Shown: positions 1 through 8,188, numbered from the stretch's first letter. The stretch: 47,248 nt of DNA from Arenibacter nanhaiticus (GCF_900141935.1 NZ_FQYX01000030.1:1-47248), one strand, 5' to 3'. Notes: a model not told the origin generated them from the letters alone. Translations and numbers: made by a program.

Positions 1-351
1 CAAATACTCCTATGCCATAAAGAGCTGGAGGGACAACTGGGAAGAGCTCACGGTATTCTTTGAGTTCCCGATAGAGATCAGGAAAATAATCTATACTACG
101 AACCTTATCGAGAACCTGAACGGGAAAATTAGAAAGTATACCAAGAACAAACTTTCCTTCCCTACGGATGATGCGGTGATGAAATCCGTATATTTGGCTG
201 TGAGGGAAGCGACCAAAAAGTGGTCCATGCCAGTAAGGAACTGGGGAATCATCCTAAATCAGTTCCTGACGATCTATGAAAAAAGGGTCAGACTTTAGAT
301 AAAAGTCCAACCCCTGTTATTTTAAACTTACACAGTTTACGGGATAGTGTC
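1..351 (+). mobile_element. IS256-family element, 3' end (cut by window edge)
   Basis: This is the right end of an IS256-family insertion sequence. It holds the transposase C-terminus (2-298) and a terminal inverted repeat at about 316-351 ending ACGGGATAGTGTC. The reverse complement of that end resembles the left end found at 16333 (both have a CTATC block followed by a GTGTGTAA-type block), which supports reading both as IS256-type termini. A diverged solo copy of the same end lies at 29449-29484. The rest of the element is outside the window. Confidence 0.75.
2..298 (+). CDS. IS256-family transposase, C-terminal part
   Basis: An open frame enters from the window edge and stops with TAG at 296-298, giving about 98 residues. 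The translation contains the conserved C-terminal IS256 block [19 protein letters not shown], followed by [15 protein letters not shown] and a tryptophan-rich tail ([11 protein letters not shown]). These are hallmarks of the mutator-type DDE transposase family, where the final catalytic Glu lies in the ENLN segment. The enzyme would catalyse movement of its own element. The 5' part is missing, so activity cannot be judged. Family assignment is firm; completeness is unknown. Confidence 0.85.
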   Translation, partial: KYSYAIKSWRDNWEELTVFFEFPIEIRKIIYTTNLIENLNGKIRKYTKNKLSFPTDDAVMKSVYLAVREATKKWSMPVRNWGIILNQFLTIYEKRVRL

Positions 352-379
352 ATTTGAATTGTTAGTCTCATCCTTTACT

Positions 380-556
380 TTACTTCTGTGCGTTAATTCC
401 TTTATTGATTAATTCTTTCACAACACCAAACATCATTGCTGAAAAGTTCTCTTTGAATTCCTTGTTATCAGAATAAAGCTTGTATAGGTCAAAGTTGGTA
501 GTGATGTGTTTAAGCAGTTCTTCACCAACAATTTTATCGTTGGTAATTTGTAATAT
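380..556 (-). pseudogene. C-terminal remnant of an unidentified gene
   Basis: An open minus-strand frame of 58 codons ends at a TAA (380-382). It has a plausible protein-like composition (GEELLKHITTNFDLYKLYSD, then a helical tail ending KELINKGINAQK). It begins directly after an in-frame stop at 557-559 and has only internal Met codons near its end, so it looks like the 3' end of a gene whose front was deleted. The break lies next to the short palindromic repeat at 563-594. The family is not recognised. Confidence 0.4.
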
Positions 557-562
557 CTAAGA

Positions 563-594
563 CTTCATGTTTTGGCCGTACCGACCACACGAAG
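563..594. repeat. Short palindromic repeat, copy 1
   Basis: This 32-bp imperfect palindrome starts CTTCATG and ends CACGAAG, with GGCCGTACCGACC in the middle. A nearly identical copy (one T shorter) lies at 43506-43536, about 43 kb away. It sits at the junction of the remnant at 380-556, which suggests a recombination or insertion site, or a small mobile hairpin element. Confidence 0.6.
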
Positions 595-616
595 TTCTTA
601 GTTATTGTATGCTGGC

Positions 617-856
617 TTATTTCCATATTTCGTTAAAAGCGTTCATTACTTTTTCTTTCAACTTACTTGGAATGTCTTTGCCTTGGTCAAAGTCTAGTTT
701 CACTTCTCCTTTTTGATTATGAGTTTGCATTGTAAAGTAACCACTTGTATCAAATTCTCCATCATATTCAGTGTGAATTTGGTCAATCGCTTTATTAAAC
801 TTGTCAAGTTTATCCGAATAGTCTTTTCCGTATAAAAACTCGCTTATGCTATCCAT
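617..856 (-). CDS. Small hypothetical protein (79 aa)
   Basis: This is a 79-residue acidic protein with an ATG start at 854-856. It begins MDSISEFLYGKDYSDKLDKF and ends in a Lys-rich helix (KLKEKVMNAFNEIWK). No signal peptide or membrane segment is visible, so it is probably cytosolic. It has no recognised family. Its clean start, balanced composition and lack of a competing frame make it a credible gene. It stands alone in a gene-poor, repeat-rich stretch beside a truncated gene, as expected for cargo such as a small immunity or antitoxin-like protein, but nothing shows that function directly. Confidence 0.5.
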   Translation of the reverse strand: MDSISEFLYGKDYSDKLDKFNKAIDQIHTEYDGEFDTSGYFTMQTHNQKGEVKLDFDQGKDIPSKLKEKVMNAFNEIWK

Positions 857-997
857 TTAACCGTTTTATAAATTAAAATACTTATTAAAATCAGAAATAT
901 AATTCCGGAAGTTATGCCCTTGTCTTTCCTTGAACAAAACCGAACCCTTACAAATTCAACGGTTAGTAAGAAATAGCACATTTTGCTCCGATAACAT

Positions 998-1080
998 TGC
1001 TACAAATCGAACCGATAATTTTCATCCTTCCCCAAAAACAACTCTTTGCTTTTTTGACCTTTCTCACGAGGGCTTAGGGG
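998..1080 (+). repeat. R1 dispersed repeat, copy A
   Basis: This copy carries CAAATCGAACCGA followed by the core TTGCTTTTTTGACCTTTCTC (1046-1067) and a tail ACGAGGGCTTAGGGG. It belongs to the 'CTCAC..GGGCTTAGGG' subtype shared with copy C (15125-15270). All R1 copies in the window point to the right. Confidence 0.75.
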
Positions 1081-1134
1081 TTTACTTGGTCTTTTTAAAT
1101 GACATGTTTTCTTTACAAGAAAGATGACTGTTTT

Positions 1135-1275
1135 TTAATCACCACGTTTGTGTTTATGGGTTTTTAAACCTGGATGTTTCGGTTTAGTTTCTGGTGTTAC
1201 ACGTCTTCTTTTATCATTAGTTCCATCCTCTTTTTTAGGTTTTGGACCTGGTTTAATCGCTTGAATCGTATTCAT
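1135..1275 (-). CDS. Small basic Lys/Pro-rich protein (46 aa)
   Basis: A 46-codon ORF has its ATG at 1273-1275 and TAA at 1135-1137. The product is strongly basic and rich in Pro, Lys, Arg and His (MNTIQAIKPGPKPKKEDG at the start, KPKHPGLKTHKHKRGD at the end). It has no hydrophobic core and is probably disordered. Such compositions occur in small nucleic-acid-associated or signalling peptides, but no family is recognised. It is shorter than common gene-calling cut-offs. The only support is that the frame is intact and its composition differs from the AT-rich flanks. Confidence 0.4.
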   Translation of the reverse strand: MNTIQAIKPGPKPKKEDGTNDKRRRVTPETKPKHPGLKTHKHKRGD

Positions 1276-1935
1276 GTTTTTATATTAAAAGATTTTATTT
1301 AGTATTTTCTTTTGAACATATTATTTTTCAAGTCATAAATGGTTATGAATTCTTCGTTTTTACCAAAACACAACAAATTTCATTAATGTCTTCTCCTACA
1401 AATATATAAAGATAACTATGTATTATGTCTTTTAAAATCCGATAGTTACAAACATTATTTGTTGATAAACGCGGTTTTTTATTACAAGAAAAATCATTAG
1501 GCCTATTTATAAGTTATTTGTTTAATAGGATCACTATAAGTGCTGATTGGTAGTATCTTATTCTTATGAAGCACCTTGAGGGATCTTAAATGTTTGTAGT
1601 ATTATAGATGTATATTTTACCTTCTGTATTTATAATTATAGTTTAGATTTCATCTTTATTTCTATTTAAAGACCTTATTTGACCTTTCTCACACCTCTAG
1701 GCCCTATGCTTAACAAATTCAGCGTTAAGCTATGGAATGGCACAATTTACTCCTTTAACATTGCCAAAAAACGAACCGATATTTTTCATTTCCCCTATAA
1801 ATACTTTTTTGCTTTTTTGACCTTTCTCACCAAACCATGCTAGGCACACAGCCCCTTACCTTACAGAAGTAAATTCCGACACATAAAGCAGGACAAACAA
1901 CAAAAAAAACCTACTTTAGTAAGTTAAAAAATATA
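1276..1935. other. Gene-poor AT-rich stretch
   Basis: No convincing gene is visible here. The stretch is very AT-rich up to about 1670, then carries a partial R1 core (1677-1694) and a fuller R1 copy (1766-1832). At 1707-1729 a short inverted repeat GCTTAAC/GTTAAGC with a 9-nt spacer lies between the two R1 pieces. Confidence 0.6.
1766..1832 (+). repeat. R1 dispersed repeat, copy B
   Basis: This copy shows an AAAACGAACCGA block, a variable spacer and the core TTGCTTTTTTGACCTTTCTC at 1809-1830. A second, partial core (TTTGACCTTTCTCAC) lies at 1677-1694, so the site may be a nested or tandem pair. The orientation matches every other copy. Confidence 0.75.
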
Positions 1936-1951
1936 GGGGTTCCCGAACCCC
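1936..1951. promoter_or_regulatory. Perfect inverted repeat upstream of the WYL gene
   Basis: GGGGTTC-CC-GAACCCC is a perfect 7-bp inverted repeat with a 2-bp spacer. It lies 34 bp upstream of the WYL regulator start. WYL-type defence regulators (BrxR/CapW group) are known to bind inverted repeats in their own promoters, so this is a candidate operator. An alternative is a hairpin terminator for leftward transcription, because the minus strand runs into T-rich sequence after it. Confidence 0.5.
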
Positions 1952-1984
1952 ATAAAAAAACTTGTTCCCTAAAAACAACCCTCA

Positions 1985-2998
1985 GTGGCCAAAAACAAAC
2001 ACCAACACATCCGTTACAACACCTTGGACAAATGCTTTTCCAATTTCTTTATCGCCTATTCCTTTGAGGACCTGCTCCATGAGGTCAATAAAGCCATCGC
2101 CGAGTTCGATCCTACCTCCGGGGGCATCAACCAACGGCAATTGCGCAAGGACATCGCCTGGTTTAAACATGCCGATGGGTATAATGCCCCGTTAAAGGCC
2201 TATAGGGGCCCCAACGGCTATTACTACCGATATGAAGATAAGGGCTTTTCCATTAACAAAAGTCCGTTGAGCGAAACCGAAATGGTACAGTTGAACAATG
2301 CCCTTTCCATTTTAAAACGCTTCGAGGGCAGTCCCGAATTCGAATGGATCAATGAAACCACCACCATCCTAAACGATAAACTGGGACTTCAGGACCCCGA
2401 CCAGAAGGTATTGGTATTAGAGGCCAATGTAGATTATACCGGCTATGAGCATATGGCGCCCATTTTTAATGCCATCATTCACAAAAAAGTGCTACGCATT
2501 AGCTACAGCCCCTTTGATGAGCAGAAACCCATCAACACCTTTAATTTCCACCCTTACCTCTTAAAACAGTACAACAACCGTTGGTTTGCCTTTGGCAAGA
2601 ATGAAGCCGCCGACCACATGCAGTGGAATGTACCCCTGGACCGTATTGCGGCCCTGGAGATCCAAAAAGAAGTGCCCTACTCCAAGGACACTACCGATTG
2701 GAAAGCTTTTTTTAAAGATTTTGTAGGGGTCACCAAGGAAGAAGGACCCGTAGAAAAGATAAAGCTGCGCTTTAAGCAGCACCGCCTACAGTACTTCACC
2801 ACCAAGCCTATACATACCGAATGGGACGAGGTCACCGAGGACGGCACCACCTATATAACCCTGGACGTGCTCATCAATAAAGAGCTGATTCAGCAATTGC
2901 TGTCCTATGGCCAAGACGTAGCCGTTATAGAACCCGCATCCTTAAAACAACAAATGAAAAAACACGCAGAAGCCATGGCCGACTATTACAAAAACTAA
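1985..2998 (+). CDS. WYL-domain transcriptional regulator (YafY-like)
   Basis: This 337-aa protein is predicted to control the restriction locus that follows. The N-terminal ~80 residues contain a helix-turn-helix-like region (GGINQRQLRKDIAWF). The WYL domain spans about 150-240, where the signature motif appears as RWFAFGKNEA and is preceded by LRISYSPFDEQK. A C-terminal WCX-like segment covers about 255-337. WYL domains sense nucleic-acid or nucleotide ligands, and related regulators keep phage-defence operons silent until infection. The start is a GTG, because an in-frame stop lies only 15 bases upstream. Palindromes lie just before it (1936-1951) and just after it (3001-3017). The gene runs in the same direction as the hsd genes and shares their GC-rich composition. 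The target is inferred from position. Confidence 0.8.
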   Translation: MAKNKHQHIRYNTLDKCFSNFFIAYSFEDLLHEVNKAIAEFDPTSGGINQRQLRKDIAWFKHADGYNAPLKAYRGPNGYYYRYEDKGFSINKSPLSETEMVQLNNALSILKRFEGSPEFEWINETTTILNDKLGLQDPDQKVLVLEANVDYTGYEHMAPIFNAIIHKKVLRISYSPFDEQKPINTFNFHPYLLKQYNNRWFAFGKNEAADHMQWNVPLDRIAALEIQKEVPYSKDTTDWKAFFKDFVGVTKEEGPVEKIKLRFKQHRLQYFTTKPIHTEWDEVTEDGTTYITLDVLINKELIQQLLSYGQDVAVIEPASLKQQMKKHAEAMADYYKN

Positions 2999-3000
2999 GA

Positions 3001-3017
3001 GTGCACTAACAGTGCAC
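3001..3017. promoter_or_regulatory. Perfect inverted repeat between the WYL gene and the hsd operon
   Basis: GTGCACT-AAC-AGTGCAC has 7-bp perfect arms and a 3-bp spacer. It begins two bases after the WYL stop codon and lies 45 bp before the start of the next gene. It is not followed by a T-run, so an operator for the hsd operon fits better than a terminator. The regulator that binds it is inferred. Confidence 0.5.
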
Positions 3018-3062
3018 CCTTCGCTTTTACTTTTATAGCGTAATTATAAAACGGATAAAGAA

Positions 3063-3437
3063 ATGCGACTAGTGCCCATTGCAGACGAGGTGAATTTTAC
3101 CCCTGAGGAAGTACTCGATTTTTTGGTAGATACCATTAAATTGCCCATGAATGAAAACGATACCCTGGCCCTAATAAAAATCAGTGGGCTTAGCTTTTTT
3201 GATCTGTATAGGCTAGCTTTGGCGGTGAATGAACAGTTCTCTTTTTTAAAGGCCAGTTTCCCTAAAGACACGCTGACCATAGACTTTGCCCTGATTTTTA
3301 TGGGGACTATTTTAATGCTGGAGGAAGAAGACTGGGAATTTAATGAAAACGATCGGGCCATTGCCAAAGCACTAAAGACAAAATTGGGCATGGCAAAAGC
3401 CATTGGCACCTATAAGAACGATTTAGAAACACAATAG
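3063..3437 (+). CDS. Hypothetical protein, first gene of the hsd operon (124 aa)
   Basis: This is a 124-residue acidic protein starting MRLVPIADEVNFTPEEVLDF. It is predicted to be mainly helical, with an internal hydrophobic stretch (DFALIFMGTILMLEEEDWEF) too short and acidic for a clear membrane anchor. No known family is recognised. It lies 64 bp after the WYL gene and ends 5 bp before hsdM, so it is very likely co-transcribed with hsdM. A small conserved gene directly before hsdM could be a modulator, antirestriction-like or assembly factor, but none of these is shown by the sequence. Confidence 0.65.
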   Translation: MRLVPIADEVNFTPEEVLDFLVDTIKLPMNENDTLALIKISGLSFFDLYRLALAVNEQFSFLKASFPKDTLTIDFALIFMGTILMLEEEDWEFNENDRAIAKALKTKLGMAKAIGTYKNDLETQ

Positions 3438-3442
3438 ATAAT

Positions 3443-4966
3443 ATGATTACCGGAGAATTAAAATCACAAATAGACCAGATCTGGAATACCTTCTGGACAG
3501 GTGGTATCAGCAATACCATTACCATTGTAGAGCAGCTTACCTACCTTATTTTTATCAAGGATTTGGACGAGACCGAAACCCGTAACGAGCGCAAGGCCCA
3601 ACGTGGTTTCGCCCATACCCCCATTTTTGGGGAAGACCAGCAGGATTTTAGGTGGAAAAACCTAAAGGAAATGGACGTAAACGCCCGCCACAATATTTTT
3701 AGCAATACCGTAGACGGAGTTTTTCCCTTCATACGCTCCCTGGGGAGCGAAAAAAGCTTGTTCAGCACCTATATGAAAGGGGCCACCTTTGGGATTTCCA
3801 AACCGGCGGTATTGGACCAGGTGATGGAAAAACTGGAGCGCATCGATATGAGCAACCAGGATACCAAGGGAGATATCTATGAGTATTTGCTGTCCAAACT
3901 CGAAGGCGGTGGCACCGCGGGGCAGTTCAGGACCCCGCGCCATATCATCAAGCTGATGGTAGAGCTGATGCAACCTAGCTTGGAAGATACTATTTGCGAC
4001 CCTTCTGTGGGGACGGCCGGTTTCTTGGTCGCCGCCAAGGAGTATATCGACAAACACAATGGGGTGACCGAACTGGACAAACACAGCGGTCACATTAACA
4101 AAACCATGTTCAACGGGACCGAGTTTGATGCTACCATGTTGCGTATTGCTTCTATGAACCTGTACCTGCACGGAGTGGAAGAACCCAATATCATGGATGT
4201 AGATGCCGTGAGCAAGGACAATACCGTTTCGGATGCCTATTCCTTGGTATTGGCCAACCCGCCATTTAAAGGGACCATTGACAAGGACAGTATTGCCCCC
4301 GGACTAAAGAATGTGACCGATACCTCTAAAACAGAGCTGTTGTTTTTGGCCCTGATGCTGCGCCAGCTAAAGACCGGTGGCCGTGCTGCGGTCATTGTAC
4401 CGGACGGGGTGTTGTTCGGTAGCGGCAAGGCCCATAAGAGCATCCGCCAGGAGATCGTGGCCAATAACAAGCTGGAGGCGGTGATCTCCATGCCCTCGGG
4501 GGTGTTCAAGCCTTATGCCGGGGTAAGTACCGCCATTATTATTTTTACCAAAACAGGTTCCGGAGGAACGGATAAGGTGTGGTTCTACGATATGTTGGCC
4601 GATGGAAAAAGTTTGGACGACAAGAGAAACCTGTTGGTAGACCAAGAGCTTTTTGAGGCCTTTAGTTTTGGCGAAGGTGCCGATGCCCTTACCGAAGCGG
4701 AGCAGAAAGCCTTGCACGACAATTTCAACCTTCCCGATATTATAAAACGCTACCCTAACCGTGCCCAGGACCAAGGTGCCCGTACCGAGCAAAGCTTTTT
4801 GGTGCCGTTTGAGGAAATTAAGGAAAACGACTGGGACCTGAGCATTAACCGCTATAAGGAAATAGTATACGAGGAAGTGGAATACGATGCACCCAATATT
4901 ATAGTTGAAAGAATTAATAAACTTTCTGAAGAAAGAATGAATTTATTGTCTCAAATCAAAAATTAA
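3443..4966 (+). CDS. hsdM: Type I restriction-modification DNA methyltransferase subunit
   Basis: HsdM is the modification subunit of a type I R-M complex. It transfers a methyl group from AdoMet to adenine N6 in the recognition site chosen by HsdS. The 507-aa length is normal. The N-terminal helical HsdM_N domain covers about 1-140. The AdoMet-binding motif I appears as DPSVGTAGF (D186-F194), and the catalytic N6-adenine motif IV as NPPF (N272-F275). GGTAGQFRTPRHIIKLM before motif I is also typical. The gene follows the 124-aa gene by 5 bp and precedes hsdS by 4 bp, so translation is probably coupled. All key residues are present, so the methylase should be active. Confidence 0.95.
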   Translation: MITGELKSQIDQIWNTFWTGGISNTITIVEQLTYLIFIKDLDETETRNERKAQRGFAHTPIFGEDQQDFRWKNLKEMDVNARHNIFSNTVDGVFPFIRSLGSEKSLFSTYMKGATFGISKPAVLDQVMEKLERIDMSNQDTKGDIYEYLLSKLEGGGTAGQFRTPRHIIKLMVELMQPSLEDTICDPSVGTAGFLVAAKEYIDKHNGVTELDKHSGHINKTMFNGTEFDATMLRIASMNLYLHGVEEPNIMDVDAVSKDNTVSDAYSLVLANPPFKGTIDKDSIAPGLKNVTDTSKTELLFLALMLRQLKTGGRAAVIVPDGVLFGSGKAHKSIRQEIVANNKLEAVISMPSGVFKPYAGVSTAIIIFTKTGSGGTDKVWFYDMLADGKSLDDKRNLLVDQELFEAFSFGEGADALTEAEQKALHDNFNLPDIIKRYPNRAQDQGARTEQSFLVPFEEIKENDWDLSINRYKEIVYEEVEYDAPNIIVERINKLSEERMNLLSQIKN

Positions 4967-4970
4967 AGCA

Positions 4971-6140
4971 ATGAATTTATTTGTGCCAATAACTGAAGTG
5001 TGTGATTTCCAGGGAGGAACGCAACCCCCAAAGAGTGAATGGAGATCTAAACCATTAGATGGATACATAAGAATGTTACAGATTAGGGATTTTACTCAAC
5101 CTGAAAAAAATAATGTGGAATACATTCAACATAAAAAAAACACTAAAACGTGCAATAAAGAAGATGTTTTAATAGGCAGATACGGAGCCTCGATTGGAAA
5201 AATATGTACAGGATTAGAAGGGGCATATAATGTTGCCCTCGTCAAGACAATACCAAATTTAGATAAACTAAATAGGAAATTTTTAATGCACATTTTGAAA
5301 AGTGATAATTTTCAACATTTTGTTTTGAATATTGGTTCAAGGGCAGCCCAAGCAGGGTTTAATAAAGATGATTTAACAAATTTCAAAATCCCCCTCCCCC
5401 CCCTTGCCACCCAACAAAAGATCGCTCAAATTTTGGATGATGCGGCGGCCCTGCGCGATAAAACCGCCCAACTCCTCAAAGAATACGACGCCCTGGCACA
5501 AAGTATCTTCTTGGAGATGTTTGGGGATCCGGTGACCAATCCGAAAGAATGGGTTGTGAAGAAGCTTGACAAATTAACCAATTTAATTACAGATGGTAAA
5601 CACGGGAATTGTAGCGATGAAGAAAATTCTGGCTACTTTTTTATAAGTGCCAAGGATGTTAGAAATAATAAAATTAATTACACTAATACAAGACAGATTC
5701 CCAAAATTGAATTCGAAGAAGTGGATAGAAGAACTAATTTGCAAGCGGGCGATTTAGTAATGATTAATACAGGAGCTACAATTGGTAGAATGGCTATAGC
5801 TCAAGATATTCCTGAAACAAGAATGACAACATTCCAAAAAAGTGTTGCTGTAATAAAGACGAAAAAGGAGATCTTAATGCCTCTTTTTCTACAATACGTT
5901 TTTGAATTAAGATTGGAAAGTTTTGTAAACAAAGGCTCTGGCTCTGCTATTAAGAATCTACTTCTTTCTGAAATGAGAAGATTTAAAATTATTGTACCCC
6001 CAATCGAACTCCAAAACCAATTCGCCGAAAAAATAGCCTTGATAGAACAGCAAAAGGTATTGGCCAAACAGGAATTGAAAGAAAGCGAGGATCTCTTTAA
6101 TTGTCTGTTGCAAAAGGCTTTTAAGGGGGAAATACAATAA
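4971..6140 (+). CDS. hsdS: Type I restriction-modification specificity subunit
   Basis: HsdS recognises the bipartite DNA target and docks HsdM and HsdR. The 389-aa protein has the usual two-fold layout: TRD1 (about 1-138), a conserved central helix with PLPPLATQQKIAQILDDA (about 141-185), TRD2 (about 190-335), and a second conserved helix starting PPIELQNQFAEKIALIEQQK. The central helix is GC-rich like hsdM, while both TRD-coding parts are AT-rich, a mosaic expected from swapping of recognition domains. A C5-T-C8 tract (5390-5403) encodes the PLPPL turn and could slip, changing the frame between TRD1 and TRD2. The present frame is intact. No hsdR follows directly: the RT insert comes first. 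Confidence 0.93.
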   Translation: MNLFVPITEVCDFQGGTQPPKSEWRSKPLDGYIRMLQIRDFTQPEKNNVEYIQHKKNTKTCNKEDVLIGRYGASIGKICTGLEGAYNVALVKTIPNLDKLNRKFLMHILKSDNFQHFVLNIGSRAAQAGFNKDDLTNFKIPLPPLATQQKIAQILDDAAALRDKTAQLLKEYDALAQSIFLEMFGDPVTNPKEWVVKKLDKLTNLITDGKHGNCSDEENSGYFFISAKDVRNNKINYTNTRQIPKIEFEEVDRRTNLQAGDLVMINTGATIGRMAIAQDIPETRMTTFQKSVAVIKTKKEILMPLFLQYVFELRLESFVNKGSGSAIKNLLLSEMRRFKIIVPPIELQNQFAEKIALIEQQKVLAKQELKESEDLFNCLLQKAFKGEIQ

Positions 6141-6628
6141 ACAGTTAGCAATGATCAATGAGTGAACTTCCCTGATTTTCGTTGACCGGTTTTAGAAATT
6201 GAGTTCATTCAGTGGCGCCCTTCTTGTTCCTTGTTAAAAAAAGGGACAGGACAAGTATTAATCGGATAAAAAATAAATTTAATATAAAGAATACTAAAAT
6301 AGGGTCAAGATGGCCGAGAAGAACGTTTAGCACGATTACTATCATTTGGGACATACGCCAGATGAGATGCTTATACCAAAGTCTAAAGATGACACATTTA
6401 TTTGTGCAACTAAGGACACTATGGCAAGCAGCAAGCTTGTTATATGGTTAAGTAAGATGTTGTTCATTATTTGAGCTGTTATGTTTATGACAGTTAATAC
6501 AAAGATAGCAATATTTATACCTGAAAAGAGTAGCGACATCGTAACCAGAAGTGGTAAAAATGTCGATAGAGCACTGTTCAATCATAAGCCTGCTACTGAC
6601 GAATCTTGGCCCTTATTTTAAAACTTAT
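6141..6628 (+). other. Long non-coding leader of the RT, possible structured RNA
   Basis: About 410-490 bp of AT-rich sequence separates hsdS from the RT. A hairpin is visible at 6223-6255 (CTTGTTC pairing with GGACAAG, one wobble). A degenerate reading frame (about 6310-6473, MAEKNV then an in-frame stop, then HDYYHLGHTPDEML...) may be a gene remnant. Many defence RTs of the UG/Abi group work with an RNA encoded next to the RT gene, so this region is a candidate. No family match can be stated. Confidence 0.4.
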
Positions 6629-8188
6629 ATGGAAGATCATCCTTGGATTAAACTGAAAAAATATCCTCATATAGGTTTCCCTTTAGAACCTAAGGATATT
6701 TCGTATTTGGAGAACTATATAACAAACCCTGATGTAATTGCAAAACATAGTTTTCTTCCTTTTTTACACCGTACCATTTTTCAAAGAAAATTTAGAGCAA
6801 ACACAGAGGGTGTACTCAATAAAAGCAAAAAACGAACGCGTGTTAAAGCAATAAGACCAAAAGCAAGAGAAATATATTTTGCTAGTCATTTCGATGCTCA
6901 GATTTATTCCTATTACAGTTATTTGCTTTCAGAAAAATATACACAGTTACTCAAAACTAAAAGTTTCGATAAATCTATAGTAGCCTATCGAAAACTTGGA
7001 ATTGAAGGCAAGAACAAGTGCAATATAGATTTTGCTTTAGAAGCCTTTAAGTTTATAAAGAGAAATCAAGACAAAGAGCTTACTGTTATAGTCGCAGATG
7101 TCACCAATTTTTTTGATAGTTTAGATCACAAAATTCTTAAACAAAAATGGGCATCAGTTTGGGATGGTTCAATAACGTTACCTAAAGATCATTACAGAGT
7201 GTACAAGTCTCTAATCAATATGAGATATGTAAATGAGGACTTACTATTTAGAAATTATAAGGACAGGATATGGGTTAAAACATTCATAGAGAACGATCCA
7301 AAACAATCCCAAAAGCGACAAAAAAGTATTAAGCACAAACGATATTTAAAAGATAATAACGCCATTGCCTATTGCGATAAAACTGATTTTTTCAAAAACA
7401 GTTTAAACTTAATTACAAAATCCACAAGGACAGAAGGAATTCCGCAAGGAACTGCGCTTAGTGCAACATTAGCCAATATCTATATGATAGATTTTGACCA
7501 AGAAGTTCAAGATTTTATAGATAGTGATAATATAAAAGGATTTTATCAGAGGTATAGTGACGATTTAATTATAATCATCCCGAGGGAATTTCAAGAAGAA
7601 GCCATAAAACGGCTACGTTCATTGGTATACAATAAAGTAAAACTAGAAATACAATCTAAAAAAACAAAAGTCTACCAGTTTCAGGAAGTCAACGGTACAT
7701 TTAAAGGTTTTGAAGTTGATGAATTAACAGGAGAAAAAACTAACAAAACCTTGGAATACTTAGGTTTTGAATATAATGGACAAAGAGCAATTTTAAAAAC
7801 GTCTGGCTATTCAAAATTTTATAGAGCAATGAAACGATCCTTCAAACGATCGACATCCCTAGCCATTAACGCCAAAAGCACTGATGATAAAATCCATAAA
7901 AGCGCGTTATATAAAAGGTTTACTTATAAAGGAGCAAAACGACGAAAGTTATATACATCAGATCCTCAGAATCCTAATAAGTTCAAAGAAAGATTTCGCT
8001 ATGATTGGGGTAACTATCTAAGCTATGTAAGCAAGGCCAATGATGCTTTCAGGCAATTCAATCAAGGAGATCAAATCAAAAGACAGTCCAGAAACGCTTG
8101 GTCAAATTTTCATGTTTTAATGGTTAAATCTCTTAATAAAATTGAATTAAAAAAGAAGTTATTTTCTTCGTTCAAGAAGATAAGCTAA
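6629..8188 (+). CDS. Reverse transcriptase embedded in the type I R-M operon (UG/Abi-like, unclassified)
   Basis: This is an RNA-directed DNA polymerase. Numbered from a GTG at 6551 (545 aa), the palm motifs are: motif A VADVTNFFDSLDH with Asp183; motif B EGIPQGTALSATLANIY (295-311); catalytic motif C YSDD (335-338); and a later LEYLGFEYNG block (401-410). About 95 residues separate A from B, longer than in retron RTs. A ~135-residue basic C-terminal domain (KRSFKRSTS, KGAKRRK) follows the palm. There is no maturase X or HNH endonuclase domain, which argues against a group II intron enzyme. This matches the defence-related unknown-group/Abi RTs. I prefer the ATG at 6629 (519 aa), just before MEDHPWIKLKKYPHIG; ATG 6560 and GTG 6551 are alternatives. 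The gene is clearly more AT-rich than the hsd genes on both sides, so it was probably inserted. The exact clade is not determined. Confidence 0.85.
   Translation: MEDHPWIKLKKYPHIGFPLEPKDISYLENYITNPDVIAKHSFLPFLHRTIFQRKFRANTEGVLNKSKKRTRVKAIRPKAREIYFASHFDAQIYSYYSYLLSEKYTQLLKTKSFDKSIVAYRKLGIEGKNKCNIDFALEAFKFIKRNQDKELTVIVADVTNFFDSLDHKILKQKWASVWDGSITLPKDHYRVYKSLINMRYVNEDLLFRNYKDRIWVKTFIENDPKQSQKRQKSIKHKRYLKDNNAIAYCDKTDFFKNSLNLITKSTRTEGIPQGTALSATLANIYMIDFDQEVQDFIDSDNIKGFYQRYSDDLIIIIPREFQEEAIKRLRSLVYNKVKLEIQSKKTKVYQFQEVNGTFKGFEVDELTGEKTNKTLEYLGFEYNGQRAILKTSGYSKFYRAMKRSFKRSTSLAINAKSTDDKIHKSALYKRFTYKGAKRRKLYTSDPQNPNKFKERFRYDWGNYLSYVSKANDAFRQFNQGDQIKRQSRNAWSNFHVLMVKSLNKIELKKKLFSSFKKIS

Noticed and set aside
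1707-1729. attC-type boxes GCTTAAC...GTTAAGC
   Set aside because: The boxes fit the consensus, but only 9 bases lie between them, too short for a real attC.
6212-6451. 79-aa reading frame between hsdS and the RT
   Set aside because: Composition not protein-like, and a neighbouring frame shows a decayed coding pattern instead. Treated as non-coding.
6551-8188. RT as a group II intron protein or a retron RT
   Set aside because: No maturase X or HNH part and no intron ends at its borders; the A-B distance and C-terminal domain do not suit a retron RT. Final class left open.
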